From: Tolypothrix sp. NIES-4075
Lineage (GTDB): Bacteria; Cyanobacteriota; Cyanobacteriia; Cyanobacteriales; Nostocaceae
Length of the DNA stretch: 64,000 nucleotides
Direction of reading: 5' to 3'
Assembly: GCF_002218085.1 (NCBI RefSeq)
Contig: NZ_BDUC01000002.1
Coordinates: 310,001-374,000, forward strand
In this document: in pieces, positions 37,236 to 45,470 of the stretch
How the letters are laid out: every line of letters starts with the position of its first letter
Position numbering within the stretch: position 1 is the stretch's first letter
The notes under the pieces: model-generated
Seen by the model: the letters and a program-made list of their open reading frames with translations, nothing else
What the model was told of the DNA's origin: nothing
Database searches by the model: none
Translations under genes and position numbers: made by a program

Positions 37236-37760
37236 CTACGATTTTTTTAATATTTGTGGTAGGATTTTGTTTAGTTTGTAGTTCCAACCATTATGAAAGA
37301 ATGAATCGAGAATTATGCTATTTAATGGTTCATATCTACCGACGGGTATTGTCTGAGTTACTGTATTTGACTTGTGTGTAAATTGATTTTGCCAAGTTTC
37401 ACCAGAATGCTGTAACTGTTCTAATTTGATAGTTTCATGCTGCAATATTTGATGTTTCAGTTGTAGTCGAGTTCCGCCATCAACAGGTGTTAGCGTCCAA
37501 GTAACAATTGATGGCTGATGCATCAATTTGTCTTGCCAAGTATAAGAAAGTCGCTTTGGTTCGTCGAGTTCAATTACTTCGCAATCAATGCTTCCGTCTA
37601 TTCCTGGTAGTGTCGAATGCTGAAATCGAAATTTGTGTCCGACACGCGGCTGAAAGTCGTTTTCCATCAACCACGCTGCCAGTGCTTGAGAATTAGTAAT
37701 AACTTGCCAAACCCGCTGCGGGGGATAAGCGTAGAAAACTTCCATATTCAATCGGATCAT
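37236..37760 (-). CDS. SRPBCC / AHSA1-like protein
   Basis: A 174-residue START-like domain protein (FYAYPPQRVWQVITNSQAL, then FRFQHSTLPGIDGSIDCEV, and TWTLTPVDGGTRLQLKHQ). AHSA1-like domains bind small hydrophobic ligands. Its start overlaps the stop of the ArsR gene by four bases, the common ArsR-SRPBCC pairing, so the two are translationally coupled. Confidence 0.85.
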   Translation of the reverse strand: MIRLNMEVFYAYPPQRVWQVITNSQALAAWLMENDFQPRVGHKFRFQHSTLPGIDGSIDCEVIELDEPKRLSYTWQDKLMHQPSIVTWTLTPVDGGTRLQLKHQILQHETIKLEQLQHSGETWQNQFTHKSNTVTQTIPVGRYEPLNSIILDSFFHNGWNYKLNKILPQILKKS

Positions 37761-38080
37761 GATTCCTCCTCTAGATAGGTGCCAAGGGCATTAAGTTTTT
37801 CCTGCCAAAAATGCTCGTAATCGGCAATCCAGTCAGATATCTGCTTTAGTGGTTCCGGATTAAGCCGATACAAACGCTGTCGTCCTGCTTTCCGCATTTG
37901 GACTAAGCCAGCTTCACAAAGTATCTGCAAGTGCTGAGATATGGCTGGTAAACTCATGGCAAATGGTTCAGCTAGCTGTTTGACGGGTTGCTCACCGCTA
38001 CGCAATTGATCTAATAACGCTCGTCGTGTCGGATCGGCGATCGCCATAAATATATCTGCACTGGCAGCATGTCTACTCAT
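37757..38080 (-). CDS. ArsR family repressor
   Basis: A 107-residue winged-helix regulator (IADPTRRALLDQLRSGEQP, then SLPAISQHLQILCEAGLV and AGRQRLYRL). There is no ELCVCDL metal site, so this is not an arsenic sensor of the classical type. First gene of an operon with the SRPBCC gene. Two similar inverted repeats lie upstream and probably serve as its own operators. Confidence 0.9.
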   Translation of the reverse strand: MSRHAASADIFMAIADPTRRALLDQLRSGEQPVKQLAEPFAMSLPAISQHLQILCEAGLVQMRKAGRQRLYRLNPEPLKQISDWIADYEHFWQEKLNALGTYLEEES

Positions 38081-38128
38081 ACCGATTTTGAATTCGCGCT
38101 TTCCAAGCTTCCAGGTATTTTCCTCTTT

Positions 38129-38173
38129 ATTTAAGTATTCGCTTAAATATATATTAGTTAAGCATTCACTTAA
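38129..38173 (-). promoter_or_regulatory. Tandem operators upstream of arsR-type gene
   Basis: ATTTAAG-TATTCG-CTTAAAT (38129-38148) is a perfect 7-6-7 dyad. TTAAG-CATTCA-CTTAA (38158-38173) is a second copy. Both share the core AAGYATTCRCTT, about 27 bases apart, 50-95 bases before the start codon. Confidence 0.75.
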
Positions 38174-38264
38174 ATGTCAAGTGTGATTTTGCATTTCGTT
38201 GTAGTTAGCGCTTCAGCGCTTCAGCGCTGACTACGAAGTTATATTTAATCTTTTGGCATTCAAG

Positions 38265-38852
38265 ATGACAAACCCCACTATTGGCATCATCATCCTCGCA
38301 GCGGGTGCATCAACGCGCATGGGCAAACCAAAACAATTATTACCGTATCAGGGTCGCAGCTTGCTTCGTCATATAACAGAAGTAGCGATCGCCTCCAAAA
38401 ACCAACCCGTCATCGTCGTACTTGGGGCAAATGCCGAAATCATAAAACCAGAAATTTGTCAACTACCCGTGCAAATTGTAGAAAATCTTCAATGGGCTTC
38501 GGGGATGAGTTCTTCAATTCAAGCTGGTGTAAATGCTTTGGGGCAAAATGTAGAAGCAGTAGCGATCGCACTTTGCGATCAGCCTTTTGTTTCTGTGCAA
38601 GTTATCAATCAACTTGTAGAAGCATATCGTTTGACGAATAAAGCGATCGTTGCTTGCGAGTATGCAAATACGTTAGGCGTACCAGCTTTATTTCACCATA
38701 GTTTTTTCTCAGAATTGATGACCCTTAAACAAGGAGAAGGCGCCAAGCAGATAATAAAGAAATACATCAACCAAGTTACTTCTATTCCTTTCTTGCAAGG
38801 GAAGATTGATATTGATACGCCCGATGATTACGAGCAATTACAAATAATGTAG
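38265..38852 (+). CDS. MocA-like molybdenum cofactor nucleotidyltransferase
   Basis: A 195-residue MobA/MocA-type nucleotidyltransferase. It opens with the signature IIILAAGASTRMGKPKQLLPY read as LAAGxSxRMGxxK, and has ALCDQPF (metal site) near residue 105. MocA attaches CMP to molybdopterin for hydroxylases such as xanthine dehydrogenase and CO dehydrogenase. The XdhC gene nearby supports that substrate group. I start at ATG 38265; a TTG four codons upstream is possible. Confidence 0.85.
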   Translation: MTNPTIGIIILAAGASTRMGKPKQLLPYQGRSLLRHITEVAIASKNQPVIVVLGANAEIIKPEICQLPVQIVENLQWASGMSSSIQAGVNALGQNVEAVAIALCDQPFVSVQVINQLVEAYRLTNKAIVACEYANTLGVPALFHHSFFSELMTLKQGEGAKQIIKKYINQVTSIPFLQGKIDIDTPDDYEQLQIM

Positions 38853-38964
38853 GAATCTTATACAACTTGAGGCTAAACTATATTGGAGAATGCAGTTTAT
38901 TTCTTGTTCCCACTCCTGGAGTCAACAAAACTAAGCAACCAGTGTAAGTAGGAGATGTTCATTT

Positions 38965-39777
38965 ATGCCGAGAAAGACCGCACAGGAAAAACAAGCGTAT
39001 CGAACCGAGGTGATTCGACGTCTTAACGCAGCGATGCCCTCAGTAATGCAGGAATATGCCTCAATTAATTGGGCAGAGGAAGTAAAAGGCTACCGTACCG
39101 ACCATGAATATTACCCTGACTACATCCAGGCTCCCATTCATGGCGTAACCGATTCCTACACCAACCCTCAGTCGTGTTTAGCCTGGGATGCTGCTATGGA
39201 TGTTATTATTCCCCTCAGCCACAATGTTAGTTGCCTTTCTTTGCGCGAGAAAATGGCTGAACTAATTCCTAAAGACACTCAAATTGATACGGTGCTAGAG
39301 CTTGGTGCAGGTACGGCTGAAGGAGCGCTGGCTCTGGCACGGCGGTTTCCACAAGCCACTTTTCGCGTTACTGATGTTTCGCCTTACATGCTGGCGATCG
39401 CTCAACACAAGTTTAACAAAGCTGGATTTAGTGAGCGGGCTAAGTTCGAGCAGGTGGACGCCCGTCACACTGGCTACCCTGACAACTCCTTCGATCTTGT
39501 CACCTCATCACTACTCTTTCACGAGACGCCTAAAGAGTGGACACCTAAGATTCTTAAGGAGATGTACCGGATTACCAAACCCGGAGGTTGGGTACTATAC
39601 GCTGACACCTTTCGTGGTGAATACGCCCTGAGCGCTTATATTGAAGAACCGTGGTTGGATGACTTTATCCATTTCAACTTCGAGTATGAGTTTGCGAAAG
39701 CAGGTTTTACAGAACTCAGTTACATTCCTTATGCCGTGGGTTTGTGGTATATGGTTGGTCGCAAGATAGAAACGTGA
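38965..39777 (+). CDS. Class I SAM-dependent methyltransferase
   Basis: A 270-residue methyltransferase. SAM motif I VLELGAGTAEGALAL lies near residues 112-126, followed by FRVTDVSPYML (acidic residue after beta 2) and NSFDLVTSSLLFHETP (motif IV). The N-terminal 100 residues are a distinct cap. The nitroreductase gene begins 11 bases after its stop, so both form an operon. The substrate is unknown, probably a small molecule. Confidence 0.85.
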   Translation: MPRKTAQEKQAYRTEVIRRLNAAMPSVMQEYASINWAEEVKGYRTDHEYYPDYIQAPIHGVTDSYTNPQSCLAWDAAMDVIIPLSHNVSCLSLREKMAELIPKDTQIDTVLELGAGTAEGALALARRFPQATFRVTDVSPYMLAIAQHKFNKAGFSERAKFEQVDARHTGYPDNSFDLVTSSLLFHETPKEWTPKILKEMYRITKPGGWVLYADTFRGEYALSAYIEEPWLDDFIHFNFEYEFAKAGFTELSYIPYAVGLWYMVGRKIET

Positions 39778-39787
39778 GGACAAAACA

Positions 39788-40420
39788 ATGACAAGACTTG
39801 ATAATCTTGGAGTCAACAAATCATCTGATACTCAATATCCGATTGATGATTTGTTATCAGCACGCTGGAGTCCTCTAGCTTTCTCAGAAAAATCGGTTGA
39901 ACCAGAAAAATTACGCAGTGTGTTAGAAGCAGCACGATGGGCGGCTTCTTCTTACAACGAACAGCCGTGGAGTTTTATCGTTGCAACTAAGGACAACCAG
40001 GCTGAATTCGACCGTTTACTGAGCTGTTTAGCAGAAGGTAATCAAGAGTGGGCGCATACTGCCCCAGTATTAATGCTATCTGTGGCGAAGCTACAATTTG
40101 AGCGCAACGGCGTGGAAAATCGACACGCTTTTCATGATGTTGGGGCAGCAGCAGCTCAACTAGCGATGCAAGCAACGGCATTGGGGCTATTTATTCACCA
40201 AATGGCTGGATTTGATGTACCTTTATCGCGATCGCTGTACAGCATTCCTGAAGGTTATGAGCCGGTGGCAGCGATCGCACTAGGTTATATAGGAGATCCG
40301 CAAACCCTGTCTGAAAAACTGTTGCAACGAACCAACGCTCCGCGCACCCGTAAGCCTTTAGAAAATTTTGTCTTCACCGGGAGATGGAACGAGACTTCAC
40401 CAGTGGTTACTTCTCAATGA
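39788..40420 (+). CDS. Nitroreductase family flavoprotein
   Basis: A 210-residue FMN-dependent oxidoreductase. It shows the typical RWSPLAFSEKSVEPEKLRSVLE and EAARWAASSYNEQPWSFIV (FMN phosphate site) segments, and AAAAQLAMQATALGLFIHQM in the core helix. It has the usual length. It follows the methyltransferase by 11 bases, with GAGGA before the ATG, so they are likely co-transcribed. The substrate is unknown. Confidence 0.87.
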   Translation: MTRLDNLGVNKSSDTQYPIDDLLSARWSPLAFSEKSVEPEKLRSVLEAARWAASSYNEQPWSFIVATKDNQAEFDRLLSCLAEGNQEWAHTAPVLMLSVAKLQFERNGVENRHAFHDVGAAAAQLAMQATALGLFIHQMAGFDVPLSRSLYSIPEGYEPVAAIALGYIGDPQTLSEKLLQRTNAPRTRKPLENFVFTGRWNETSPVVTSQ

Positions 40421-41197
40421 ATCGGCAACGGGCAAATATAAGGTAGGGACACAGCAGCGAAGTTTAGAGCGTTGCAGATTTTAAATATGAGAACAGTTAT
40501 TCTGATAACTCCTTTGGCATTTGGTGAACAAGCATTGCGATCATAACGTCCATTACACCTTTTGGCTCTAAGGTGGAATGACAGAAAATGTTGCCATCAC
40601 GAAAGTGGGTTTTATCCGCATGAGATAAAGCTTTCCTCACGAAATTTTTCCCAGTCGGTGATTTTATGACCATTACCGTGAGGCTTATTGGGCAAAGCTT
40701 GGAAGTCTCCGGTTTCGGCTTGTCGCAGAGCGCCATAAGTCTATGGTGTTACGACTGATATTGAACAGTAGCCTCGTGCTTCACTAGTCTTCATGGCATC
40801 GAGTTCGATGGCTTGGATGACTATAGGAGCGCAGGTCGTAACTATAGAGTTTAGACATATGTATAGCGACGCGACAATAGAAACTTCAATGTCACCTTAA
40901 CGCCAACAGCGATTGGCTTAATATCAAAAGCTGCTAAAGCCGGTGGGTTTTCTAGATCCCAATTCATTGAAAGGTGGGTAAGGGAAAATTTAAGTCCTCC
41001 TTAGCGATCGCCTACCCCGCAAAGAGATGCGATGGCAGGTCAGCTTCATCCTTTACCTGATTAATTTCTTCAAATAAAAGCTGCAAAGAAATCGTCATAG
41101 TGGCGAAAAGAGTACTCGAACGAGGACTGGGCGCGGTGGGTTGCCACTCATAGTATAAGGATAGATTTCATCGCAACGGTCACAAGGAGATTGATTC
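40421..41197. other. Degenerate region without a confident gene
   Basis: A 79-codon minus-strand frame (40497-40736) ends HQMPKELSE and has no family I recognise. Part of it (around 40555-40615) resembles 42230-42300 at the DNA level, including TCCACCTTA on the minus strand. The rest has many stops in all frames. It looks like decayed coding sequence. Confidence 0.35.
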
Positions 41198-41881
41198 ATG
41201 ATTGACTCACAAAAGCACATCATTGGTTTGGTCATTTATCCCGGCATGACGGCACTTGATATTGTGGGACCTCAGCAAGTTTTTAGTTCGCTTCCCAACC
41301 TCCAGATTCATCGAATCTGGAAAACGCTAGACCCGATTAAAACCGATGACGGAATGATGATTTTGCCTGATACCACCTTTGAAAATTGCCCGCCCTTGGA
41401 CGTTATTTGTGTCGGCGGCGGCTTGGGACAGATGGCAGTAGTAGACGATCCAGAGGTGCTTGAATTTTTCCAGAAGCAGGGTAGGAGCACAAAGTTTATC
41501 ACCTCTGTGTGCGGTGGATCTGAGTTTTTAGCGAAGGCAGGACTGCTACAAGGCTATCGAGCGGCTACTCACTGGATGATGCGTGAACAGCTAGCTCTTT
41601 TGGGCGTTGAGGTCGGATGTGAGCGAGTCGTCATTGACCGAAATCGCATGACTGGTGGGGGTGTTACGGCAGGCATTGATTTTGGTCTAGTGATTGCTGA
41701 AGTGCTTTGTGGTGAGGAAGCTGCCAAGATCGCTCAACTCTTAATGGAGTACGATCCAGCCCCTCCATTCGATGTGGGTTCACCAGAAAAAGCGGGATCT
41801 GATTTAGTGAGGAAGGCAATGTTATACGCTATGGGGACATTAGGTTTAGAAGTGGGTTCAGAAGTAAAATCAGCAGTTTGA
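41198..41881 (+). CDS. DJ-1/PfpI family protein
   Basis: A 227-residue DJ-1/PfpI-fold protein. The nucleophile elbow is ITSVCGGSEFLAKAGLL (Cys near 107), and the conserved early Glu/Asp is in YPGMTALDIVGPQQVF. The next segment GYRAATHWMM matches the isonitrile hydratase-like subgroup, which has TxHW. Usual length. Reaction unknown, perhaps isocyanide hydration. It ends 21 bases before a truncated membrane gene and a hairpin. Confidence 0.83.
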   Translation: MIDSQKHIIGLVIYPGMTALDIVGPQQVFSSLPNLQIHRIWKTLDPIKTDDGMMILPDTTFENCPPLDVICVGGGLGQMAVVDDPEVLEFFQKQGRSTKFITSVCGGSEFLAKAGLLQGYRAATHWMMREQLALLGVEVGCERVVIDRNRMTGGGVTAGIDFGLVIAEVLCGEEAAKIAQLLMEYDPAPPFDVGSPEKAGSDLVRKAMLYAMGTLGLEVGSEVKSAV

Positions 41882-41902
41882 CGTGACCACAAAGAGAGGA
41901 AA

Positions 41903-42067
41903 TTGACCGATCTGCGTATTCCCGCGCATTGGGTGCAGATCGGTTTTTATGTAACTTCAATCGTCTTTAACCTCTGCTTAATTGCTCAGTTATTAACAGT
42001 TGGAGTTGCCTACTTCAATGACCCTGCCTGGTGGACTGCCCAATCAAGACCGCCTTTTATTATTTAA
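41903..42067 (+). pseudogene. Truncated small membrane protein gene (DUF6220-like)
   Basis: A 54-codon frame from TTG reads DLRIPAHWVQIGFYVTSIVF and then LCLIAQLLTVGVAYFNDPAW before turning into AT-rich sequence and a stop. I associate this with the N-terminus of a cyanobacterial four-helix membrane protein family, from memory. The rest of the gene is missing. GAGAGGA lies just upstream. Confidence 0.45.
41906..41950 (+). terminator. Hairpin after DJ-1 gene
   Basis: Arms ACCGATCTGC (41906) and GCAGATCGGT (41935) followed by TTTTTAT. It has the form of a terminator, but it lies inside the truncated membrane gene frame, so the pairing may be partly fortuitous. Confidence 0.55.
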
Positions 42068-42313
42068 TTATAGATAAATTTCTATGCCTTTAGTTAAATA
42101 ATAAGGGTTTATTATATGATTAGAATTCATCCTGAGGGGGCGATCGCGAGATGGATAATAACACAAAATTTCTCGATTGTCTTTTCAAAAGCTTTTGTGG
42201 ATAGTTAGCTTATCTTTCCGGTTCGTGATTCATGCAGCATTACACGAAAGGTTTAATCAACGGCATTAAGGTGGAATAGAAGAATTTGCCACGAGTAAAG
42301 ACTTCAGGGATTG

Positions 42314-43306
42314 TCAAAACGTGCGATCGCCTAACAATACAGTAGTAGCATTCACCACAATTTGCGCCGAACCTGTGAAAAACGATCGCTCGATTGTTTT
42401 CGGTGTATCGCTAGCTTGATGATAATGTGGAGTACGTAAATTTGCGGTATCCGTCACTAACACTGCACCAATTCCTTGATACCAAAATGGCGCATGATCG
42501 CTACGTAAAGTGTCCGGTGTCAGCAAACCTTTCAGGGGAATCGGCAGTGTTAGTACTGCTGGCAAATTTTCTCTTGATGAGTTTTGAAAAGCATTAAGTA
42601 AAGGCAAGTGTTCTGCATCGCCGATCGCTGCCAAAAAATCGCCCTTGTCGCTGGGTGGACTGACAGGTAAACCCGCTGGATATTGCTGACATCCAACCTT
42701 GTAGCAAGCATAACCTACCATATCCATCACAATTACACCACGCAGATTTGCCAAACGAGTGTTATTTGCGACAAAAGCCTTACTACCCAAAAGTCCCGCT
42801 TCTTCCTTATCAAACAATGCTAACTGTAATGTTCTGGGAGTAGGACGAGAACCGAGAAGTCTAGCAACTTCTAGCACTACAGCCACACCACTAGCGTTGT
42901 CATCAGCCCCAGGAGAGATGGCAACGGTATCGTAATGTGCGGCTACAAGAATTGCTCCTGCTGCTTTATCAGTTCCTTGGCGTTCTGCAAAGATATTAAC
43001 ACCTGAGTCGAATTTTTCTAACGTTGCTTTCCAACCTAACTTTTTCAGTTCAGATGTAATGTAAGTGCGAGAACGCGATCGCTCTACATTTGTAAAGCGC
43101 TTAAAATTCAACTTTTGAATGTGAGCAAATAACCTGTCAGCAGACACTTGAGGACTATTCGTCACCTGCTTTGATGGCTTTTGCGGTATTTCCACTCGCG
43201 TAGTTGCAATAACTGGTGTCTCTTCGGTTGGGCGAAAAAACACACTAATACTCATCACTACAACTGCTACAAGCACCACCAACACCAGCCAAATCCATTT
43301 TTTCAT
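42314..43306 (-). CDS. M28 family zinc aminopeptidase
   Basis: A 330-residue peptidase with one N-terminal TM helix (WIWLVLVVLVAVVVMSIS) and the catalytic domain outside. The metal ligands are in AAHYDTVAISPGADDNASG, FDKEEAGLLGS (general base Glu) and TPHYHQASDTP. SDHAPFW supports the fold. Cys pair CYKVGCQQ may form a disulfide. Probably a periplasmic aminopeptidase. Monocistronic; a palindrome-family repeat lies upstream at 43430. Confidence 0.87.
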   Translation of the reverse strand: MKKWIWLVLVVLVAVVVMSISVFFRPTEETPVIATTRVEIPQKPSKQVTNSPQVSADRLFAHIQKLNFKRFTNVERSRSRTYITSELKKLGWKATLEKFDSGVNIFAERQGTDKAAGAILVAAHYDTVAISPGADDNASGVAVVLEVARLLGSRPTPRTLQLALFDKEEAGLLGSKAFVANNTRLANLRGVIVMDMVGYACYKVGCQQYPAGLPVSPPSDKGDFLAAIGDAEHLPLLNAFQNSSRENLPAVLTLPIPLKGLLTPDTLRSDHAPFWYQGIGAVLVTDTANLRTPHYHQASDTPKTIERSFFTGSAQIVVNATTVLLGDRTF

Positions 43307-43429
43307 AAAAAGCTCTCCCTTCTCAGCATACGATAGCGTCGAAGAGGAAGTTTGACGCCTCGTCTTTTGACAACGGATTAAGTATTGTTAAAGGTTAATT
43401 GTTAATTGCCTCACTAACAACCAACCACG

Positions 43430-43457
43430 TACAGACACGATGAATCGCGTCTCTACC
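43430..43457. repeat. Degenerate palindrome of the GTAGAGACGCG family
   Basis: Arms GTACAGACACGATG and AATCGCGTCTCTAC match imperfectly. It is between the divergent M28 and SafE-type genes. Confidence 0.6.
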
Positions 43458-43484
43458 AACCAATAACAACCAACCACTATCAAA

Positions 43485-44705
43485 ATGCTAGATTTGTTGC
43501 TCATTGTCGTTTTAGGATTCCTGGGGAGTTTTGGTCACTGCGTAGGGATGTGTGGTCCGTTATCGGTGGCATTTTCCCTATCTAATAAACAGGAAAGTCT
43601 CAATTGGCGACAGCAATTAAAATTTCATACATTGCTGAACTTGGGGCGGATGTTGAGTTATGCCTTAGTTGGTGCAGGCATTGGAGCGCTGGGTTCGGTG
43701 TTGCTAGCCAGTGGAAAGTTTGCGGGAGTGGGTAGCGATTTACGCCGTTGGATGGCAATTATCACCGGGCTAATGCTGATTTGGTTTGGCTTAAGACAAA
43801 TAAAACCCAACTTCTTGCCGCGTATACCGATGTTACATCCTTTATTGCAAGGTAAATTACGCGATCGCCTAAATAAAGGAATGGTCAAACTTTCTTTAAA
43901 ATCAACATGGTGGACACCAGCACTTTTAGGCATGACATGGGGTTTGATGCCTTGTGGTTTTTTGTACGCGGCTCAAATTAAAGCTGCGGAAACTGGTAAT
44001 TTGTGGATGGGGGCAGCAACTATGCTGGCTTTTGGTTTGGGAACTTTACCCATGATGTTAGGTGTAGGTGTCTCTGCATCTTTGGTAAGTCAAGACAAAC
44101 GCAGTCAGCTATTTCGCTTAGGTGGTTGGGTTACTCTCGCGATTGGTGCTATTACCCTGTTGCGGACTGGCAACACAATGGTAGACTACACCGGACACGC
44201 TGCCTTGATATGCTTAATAATGGCATTAATTGCCCGTCCGATTAGCAACTTCTGGGCTTCCCCGATGCGTTACCGTCGAGCTTTGGGAGTAGGAGCTTTT
44301 GTTTTGTCTTTGGCTCACACAGTCCACATGATGGAACATACCCTGCAATGGAATTTTGCCGCTTTCTTCTTTTTGCCACCTGATTTTCAATGGGGTATAG
44401 CTATAGGTGCTGTAGCACTGATATTGATGACTCCCGCAGCTTTGACAAGTTTTGACTCTTTGCAAAAGTCCTTAGGCAAGCGTTGGCGACAAATTCATTT
44501 ATTAAGCTTACCAGCTTTGCTTTTTAGTGGCATTCATACTGTGCTAATTGGTTCCCATTACCTCGGCTCTTTAGAATTAACTTGGGGAAATAAATTAGCA
44601 ACAGTGTTTATAGGAATTGTCACTTTCGGTGTATTGCTCTTGCGTTGGCGAAACCCACCAGCAAAAATTCAAAATTCCACTTCCAAATTGAAAATTCGCT
44701 CATGA
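43485..44705 (+). CDS. SafE/UreH-type membrane protein fused to ferric-reductase-like domain
   Basis: A 406-residue membrane protein. The N-terminal half (~1-225) is a UreH_2/SafE-type DsbD-related six-helix domain with the signature GHCVGMCGPL. The C-terminal half (~255-395) carries His-rich helices (LSLAHTVHMMEHTL, then LLSLPALLFSGIHTVLIGSHYL) like the ferric reductase-like transmembrane haem domain. This suggests electron or metal (copper/iron) transfer across the inner membrane. The start of the next gene overlaps its stop (ATGA), so they are translationally coupled. Confidence 0.78.
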   Translation: MLDLLLIVVLGFLGSFGHCVGMCGPLSVAFSLSNKQESLNWRQQLKFHTLLNLGRMLSYALVGAGIGALGSVLLASGKFAGVGSDLRRWMAIITGLMLIWFGLRQIKPNFLPRIPMLHPLLQGKLRDRLNKGMVKLSLKSTWWTPALLGMTWGLMPCGFLYAAQIKAAETGNLWMGAATMLAFGLGTLPMMLGVGVSASLVSQDKRSQLFRLGGWVTLAIGAITLLRTGNTMVDYTGHAALICLIMALIARPISNFWASPMRYRRALGVGAFVLSLAHTVHMMEHTLQWNFAAFFFLPPDFQWGIAIGAVALILMTPAALTSFDSLQKSLGKRWRQIHLLSLPALLFSGIHTVLIGSHYLGSLELTWGNKLATVFIGIVTFGVLLLRWRNPPAKIQNSTSKLKIRS

Positions 44706-45352
44706 TCCCTACGACACCCCAACCAAGTCGCGTTGACATTCCCCTGGCTAAAGTCCAGGGGATTCTTGCTTTTGCCTTCTTGCTTTTGCCTTCTTGCTTT
44801 TGCCTTCTGCCTTCTGCGTTTGTAGCCTCTGCCCATAACGTGAAAACAACAGCAGATGTTGGGGGTACACTCCACATTCAACCAAACGATAATCCCCGTG
44901 CTGGGGAACCTTCCCAAGTTTGGATTGCTCTCACCCGTAAAGGTGGAAAGGTTATCCCCTTGAAAGAGTGTAATTGCCAGTTGGCTGTTTACGCTGAACC
45001 TCATTCACCAAAAGAGCCAGCACTGCTTGAGCCATCCTTGCAAGCCATTACCGCCGAGCGGTATAAAGGCATTCCCGGTTCAGAAATTACATTCCCCAAG
45101 CCCGGAGCTTATTTGCTACAACTCAGCGGCAAACCTGCATCTGGGGAAAGTTTCCGACCGTTTAAGTTAAACTTTGAAGTCACTGTCGCCGCCGGTTCAG
45201 TATCCGCTACTGAAACACAAAATATCCAAAATGTCAATGATGTTGTAGAAGATAGAAAAAGCGGGTTTATACCAATAGCGATCGCTTTATCAGCCCTTGC
45301 AGCAGGAGGCATCATATTTGTCGTACTGCAACGAAGGAGGAATGGGGAGTAG
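44702..45352 (+). CDS. Exported partner protein with C-terminal TM helix
   Basis: A 216-residue protein coupled to the SafE-type gene. A signal peptide (hydrophobic core ILAFAFLLLPSCFCLLPSAF) precedes an exported Ig-like domain (~45-165) with ECNCQL, and a C-terminal helix (IPIAIALSALAAGGIIFVVL) with RRRNGE at the cytosolic end. Such domains (YtkA/FixH or CopC-like) occur with copper-related membrane proteins; the assignment is inferred. The signal peptide is encoded by 14-base STRR repeats, and residues 10-20 by a repeat hairpin, so the 5' end was captured from repeat DNA. Confidence 0.6.
   Translation: MIPTTPQPSRVDIPLAKVQGILAFAFLLLPSCFCLLPSAFVASAHNVKTTADVGGTLHIQPNDNPRAGEPSQVWIALTRKGGKVIPLKECNCQLAVYAEPHSPKEPALLEPSLQAITAERYKGIPGSEITFPKPGAYLLQLSGKPASGESFRPFKLNFEVTVAAGSVSATETQNIQNVNDVVEDRKSGFIPIAIALSALAAGGIIFVVLQRRRNGE
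44765..44820 (+). repeat. 14-bp STRR array encoding a signal peptide
   Basis: Three copies of CTTGCTTTTGCCTT (44765, 44779, 44793) followed by CTGCCTT and CTGCGTT. Preceded by a CCCCTGG/CCAGGGG hairpin (44741-44761). Confidence 0.85.
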
Positions 45353-45470
45353 GGAGTGGGGAGTGGGAGAGGGGGGGACAAGGGGACAAGGAGACAAGGG
45401 GACAAGGAGACGATTGTTTCTGTTCATCTCCCCATTCCCCATTACCCATTCCCCATTCCCCATTCCCTAT
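45346..45470. repeat. STRR cluster between convergent genes
   Basis: GGGGAGT-type heptamers, then ACAAGGG-type repeats, then CCCCATT heptamers from 45429 to 45466. The halves are complementary, so a large imperfect hairpin could form. Confidence 0.75.
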
